Source: Arachnia propionica (GTDB lineage Bacteria; Actinomycetota; Actinomycetes; Propionibacteriales; Propionibacteriaceae). Taken from it: a stretch of DNA of 64,000 bases. The stretch covers positions 1-64,000 of the forward strand of contig NZ_RQZG01000015.1 in NCBI RefSeq assembly GCF_003859805.1. The letters are read 5' to 3'. A model generated the notes under the pieces. That model was not told where the DNA came from. It saw only the letters and a list, made by a program, of their open reading frames with translations, and searched no databases. Both the position numbers and the translations under genes were made by a program. This document shows positions 60,543 through 64,000 of this stretch, in pieces (the first letter of the stretch is position 1; each line of letters starts with the position of its first letter).

Positions 60543-61776
60543 TCAGGTCGTAGCAGCCGCCAGGTCGGGTCCGGCTGAGGTTGGCCGCTCAGCTCGGATC
60601 GTGGCCAGCACGTCAGCCCCCAGATGGACGTGCTTGATCGTCCTGCGGTGCCAGGTGTACGCGACGTGCAGGTCGCCGTCGGGCCCCCCCCAGGACCGAG
60701 GGATAGGACAGCTCCCGGTTCAGACCGTCACGGCTGTTGTTCGACAGGCAGAAGCCATCACCGTTCTCGATGTCGTGGGCGATCGGCCAGGTGCGACCGT
60801 CGTCATCGGAGAGCGCCAGGGTCATCGGTGCACGCGGCGCTCCCCAGAATGCGGTGCGTCTGCTCGGATCCGGTTCGGGTTCCACCTCTGCAGGCCCGTC
60901 GGCCTCCTTGAGACCCTGTTCGTCGATCTCGTCGTAGAGCGACGTGCGACGACCGGTTGCGTCGGCCATGCTGGCATGGTTGAGCACCATCGCCATGGTT
61001 GCACCGCCGAGGGCACGGGCCTGGATCGAGGAGTTGTTGTTGGGCAGCACGATGGGCCGACACGGCGTCCACGTCATGCCGCCGTCCACCGACTCGCTCT
61101 CGTGGACGTGATCGGCCCACCGCGACCGGAAGCAGGCCCACAACGTACCGTCGGTACGCGGGACGATGTTCATGTGGACGCATCCCTGCGAATCAGGCAC
61201 GGTCACCTCACGCCACGTCATCCCCTGGTCGTCGGAGTACCACACGGATGCGGTGTCATGATCTCCCACCCACTTCTCACCCGGCAGGGCGGTGCAGTTG
61301 AAGGCGGGGAGCAGGATTCGCCCGGTCTCGAGCACGACGGGAACCTGACGGACGAAGACCCCGGCGGGTGCATCGTCACCGAGCAGTGCGGTGGGTTCCT
61401 CCCAGCTCCGTCCACCGTCCCGGGAGATCCGGCGACGCACGATGGCGGAATCCTGGTTGCCCGCCAGTTGAGCCGTGTAGATCAGCCACACCTCACCGTT
61501 CGGAGCCGTGAACAGGATGGGATTCTGCTCGGACCGCGTGGTGTCGAAGCTCAGCTGCACCGGCTCGAGCCACTTCTTGTCTCCCCTCGGCAGTCGCGAG
61601 AGGTACACCGAGATGTCGGAGATGCCCTCCTGCGTGCCGCCGAACCAGACGCAGGCCAGGTCCCCGTCGGGCAGGAAGGCCAGGTTGGCGGCATGACACT
61701 GGACGGTGGGGGTGGGCAGGAAGGCCTCGTGAGCGCCGTCCGGGCGTGGCCGCAGCAGACCATCGTATGTTGTCAT
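60543..61776 (-). pseudogene. BNR/sialidase-fold protein, frameshifted at a poly-C tract
   Basis: The frame from the ATG at 61776 (AAGGAG upstream) encodes a six-bladed beta-propeller with Asp-box repeats: SRDGGRSWEEP, SDDQGMTWREV, SVDGGMTWTP and SDDDGRTWPI. No signal peptide is present. At 60684-60691 an 8-base C run shifts the frame, giving a wrong 33-residue tail that stops at 60613. With 7 bases the protein continues PDGDLHVAYTWHRRTIKHV to a stop at 60543 (410 residues), the family's normal end. It could be a pseudogene, a phase-variable gene or an assembly error. Such cytoplasmic members occur in sugar-acid loci; the substrate is unknown. Confidence 0.8.
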
Positions 61777-61802
61777 GAGTGAACTCCTTGGGTCGATATC
61801 GA

Positions 61803-62693
61803 TCAGCGGTTGTAGGCCGGCATGGCCCCCTTGAGGGGGTCGGTCACCGCGGTGCAGGTGGTGGTGAGATCACTGCTGAGGGGCCCCTTGGCCAAGGTGG
61901 CGAGGTTGTCCTGAAGCTGCTCCACCCGGTCGCCCCCCAACAGCAGGGCTCCGGGGCCGGGAACACTGATCATCCACCGCAGGGCGAGCTCGACCAGTGG
62001 GATCCCGGCCTCATCGGCGAGATCGGCCAACCTGGTGATGGTCGCGAGGACCTCGGGGCTCCAGTAACGCCTGCGATACATCTCTGCGAGCACCGAGCCA
62101 GAGAAACGTGTCGGGGCCTCGTTCGCGGGACGACGCACGAGCAACCCTCCGGCCAGTGGGTTGTAACACATGGTCAACACCTCGTACCGAGCAGCGAACT
62201 CGAACCACTCGTCCTCCATGCGCCGAGCGACGAGGTTGTAGACGTTCTGCCCCACCACCGGGGCGGCCAGCCCACGAAGCTCGGCCTCGCGGAGGATCTC
62301 GAGGACCTGCCATGCGGAGTGGTTCGAGACCCCGAGGGCCCCGATCTTTCCCTCCTCGTGCAACGTCGCGACGGTGTCCAGGGTCTCCACGACGGGGGTG
62401 GCACGATCCGGCTGGTGCAGGTAGAAGAGGTCGATGTGCTCCACACCGAGACGCCGGAGTGATCCCTCGACGCTGGCACGCAGCCCTCGAGCTGACAGTG
62501 GCGCGTGGTCCTCGGCGTCAGGATGGGGCATCCCGGCCTTGGTGGCCAGGACGACCTGGTCACGATGACGCCGGACCAGCGGTGCGATCATCCCCTCCGT
62601 GGTACCACCTGCGTACCCGTTGGCGGTGTCGATGCCGTTGATCCCTGCGGCGAGAGCGGTCTCCACCATCGCGGCGGCCCGTCGTCGCTGCAC
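61803..62693 (-). pseudogene. Aldo/keto reductase, 5'-truncated
   Basis: The 296-residue open frame encodes the AKR barrel from strand 2 on: INGIDTANGYAGGTTE retains the catalytic Asp and Tyr, GVEHIDLFYLHQPD the next motif, and GALGVSNHS, VVGQNVYNLVAR and a normal C-terminus follow. The first about 30-40 residues (strand 1, typically ending LGTMTFG) are missing. An in-frame TGA lies five codons upstream of the GTG at 62693. No frame upstream encodes the lost part. The truncation point meets a broken sugar-acid kinase on the other strand. Confidence 0.75.
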
Positions 62694-63276
62694 TCGGGGA
62701 CGTCCTCATCCGGAACCTGACCCTTGACATGGTGCGGTCCGGCTGTCCGGGCGAAAGCCTGACACGTGCTCCCGGTGGGGTGGCCAGCTGCGATGCCGAG
62801 ACCCAGGAGGACCTCACAGCCATCGTCGACGCCGGGTTGCGTGCTGCTCCACGGGTGAGGTTCGCCGGATCCAGTGCACTGGCACGGGCTCTGTCGTCCC
62901 GTCTCGCTCTCACCCTGCTGCCTGGAACCGATCGGGTCCACAGCGGATCAGGAGGTGTGCTCCATGTCCTCGGCACGGGTTCCCCGAAGGCCGTGGCCCA
63001 GGCTGAACACCTTGCCGGGAGGATCTCCCTCAGCCACCATGTCCTCTCCCCGACGGTGCTGAGCCACTGGGCAGCGCACGGGCCGTCCTGGATCTTCTCG
63101 GCCAGCACCACCTGGAAGTGGTGACACAGATCCACCCGGGCGCGGCGCTGCTCGCCACCGATGACGGTGGACGCATCGTCACCCGCCCCGGTTCCCACGG
63201 CGACCTGGATTCGCTGTGGTTGATCCAGCAAGCCCTGAGACCATCATCACCCAACGCACCGAAGGAGAAGTCATGA
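62694..63276 (+). pseudogene. Four-carbon acid sugar kinase (DUF1537) fragment
   Basis: The remnant encodes the C-terminal part of the family: VASCDAETQEDLTAIVDAGLRA, FAGSSALARAL and VLHVLGTGSPKAVAQAEHLAG. Near 63040-63055 the frame shifts to LPDGAEPLGSARAVLDLLG, continuing to TRPGSHGDLDSLWLIQQAL at the end. The N-terminal half, with the acid-sugar binding site, is absent. Its stop overlaps the pdxA2 ATG (ATGA), so it was once the first gene of a kinase-dehydrogenase operon. It cannot be active as read. Confidence 0.7.
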
Positions 63277-64000
63277 CCTCAAGGACACGCCCGACGATCG
63301 CCGTCACCATGGGGGACGGGGCCGGTGTCGGCCCCGAGGTGACCGTGGCCGCCGTCGTCGACCCGGACATCACCGCCCTGTGTCGTCCCCTGGTCATCGG
63401 TGATGCCCTACGTCTGGAGCAGGCGGCCGATGTCATGGGCCTTGACGTCAACATCGTCACGGTGGGCAGCGTCGACGAGATGACCGAGGCCCCCGGGCGG
63501 GTCAATGTCATCGATCTTGCGCTGCTGCCCGAGGACCTCCCCTGGGGACAACTCTCCGCCGTCGCCGGGGATGCCGCCTTCCGCTACGTCGAGAAGGCCG
63601 CCCAACTGGCCCTGGACGGGACCGTCCAGGCGATCTGCACCGCACCTCTGAACAAGGAAGCCCTTCACCTCGGTGGCCATCAGTACCCGGGACACACGGA
63701 GATGCTCGCCGCACTGACCGGCACCACCGAGGTCTCGATGATGCTCACGGCACCAAAACTGAGGGTGATCCACGTCACCACCCACATCGGATTGATCGAC
63801 GCCATCGCCAGGATCGACGCGGGCCTGGTGGAGCGCACGGTCCGCAGGGGGTGGGAGGCACTGCGTCGCGCAGGCCTGGAGCATCCCCGCATCGGGGTGT
63901 GCGCCATCAATCCTCACGCCGGGGAGGGTGGTCTGTTCGGCCACGGCGAGGAGGAGGAGAAGATCATTCCCGCCATCCAGGCGTTGCGTGCCGATGACAT
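63273..64000 (+). CDS. pdxA2: 4-hydroxythreonine-4-phosphate dehydrogenase family protein (PdxA2-like), partial
   Basis: The first 242 residues are present; the 3' end is outside the window. AAGGAG precedes the ATG. MGDGAGVGPEV opens the fold. APLNKEALHLGGHQYPGHTEML and HVTTHIGLIDAI carry metal ligands and the phosphate site, and CAINPHAGEGGLFGHGEEE is diagnostic of the PdxA family. The link to a DUF1537 kinase marks it as PdxA2, acting on 4-phospho-threonate or -erythronate in sugar-acid catabolism rather than vitamin B6 synthesis. With its kinase partner broken, its role here is doubtful. Confidence 0.88.
   Translation, partial: MTSRTRPTIAVTMGDGAGVGPEVTVAAVVDPDITALCRPLVIGDALRLEQAADVMGLDVNIVTVGSVDEMTEAPGRVNVIDLALLPEDLPWGQLSAVAGDAAFRYVEKAAQLALDGTVQAICTAPLNKEALHLGGHQYPGHTEMLAALTGTTEVSMMLTAPKLRVIHVTTHIGLIDAIARIDAGLVERTVRRGWEALRRAGLEHPRIGVCAINPHAGEGGLFGHGEEEEKIIPAIQALRADD

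Overview
This 64 kb window is high-GC, densely coded chromosomal DNA from an actinobacterium. The order ftsK-rimO-pgsA / DUF3046-recA-recX / rny / miaB-miaA-dapF-hflX, an LtbR-type regulator divergent from leuCD, a DUF3046 gene beside recA, and dgt close to dnaG are actinobacterial signatures. RNase Y plus the general gene mix would fit Propionibacteriaceae or a related family, but this is inference and no 16S rRNA gene is present. Most of the window is core chromosome; no phage, insertion sequence or CRISPR array was seen.

Layout. 1-6 kb: most of a very large secreted repeat protein, cut by the window edge, then tRNA-Asn. 6-19 kb: a histidine phosphatase, a PH-like protein, an orphan sigma-70-like factor convergent with dnaG, a two-component/ABC cassette with an Imm5-like gene placed between dnaG and dgt, an MFS transporter, citrate synthase and dusB. 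19-28 kb: an M3 oligopeptidase, an alpha-galactosidase plus sugar ABC importer operon, and a secreted M23 peptidase. 28-46 kb: the information-processing core (DinG-like helicase, hflX, dapF, miaA, miaB, rny, recX, recA, DUF3046, pgsA, rimO, ftsK) interrupted by an aldose-epimerase-like gene and a DeoR regulator. 46-58 kb: thiL, ddl, an acyltransferase, leuCD with its IclR-type regulator, tRNA-Glu and tRNA-Gln, asparaginase, CPBP protease, FAH-family protein, leuB, and a flotillin/NfeD pair. 58-64 kb: a carbon-acid catabolic locus (DeoR regulator, SLC13-like transporter, BNR/sialidase-fold protein, aldo/keto reductase, four-carbon acid sugar kinase fragment, PdxA2).

How the parts work together. 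The alpha-galactosidase and its importer form one leftward operon for alpha-galactosides. recA carries two stacked damage-responsive promoters, a LexA box and a RecA-NDp/PafBC-like motif, matching the dual control known in mycobacteria. At least seven genes show TAnnnT only 6-7 bases before an ATG/GTG with no convincing Shine-Dalgarno, so leaderless transcription seems common here. The right-hand catabolic locus is decaying or variable: the BNR gene has a frameshift at an 8-base C run, and the AKR and the sugar-acid kinase have both lost their 5' ends where they meet head to head.

No clearly new system was found. The points most worth follow-up are the repeat-rich surface protein, the orphan sigma factor with its upstream direct repeat, the recA promoter pair, the 11-bp repeat array before the DeoR gene, and the broken catabolic locus.
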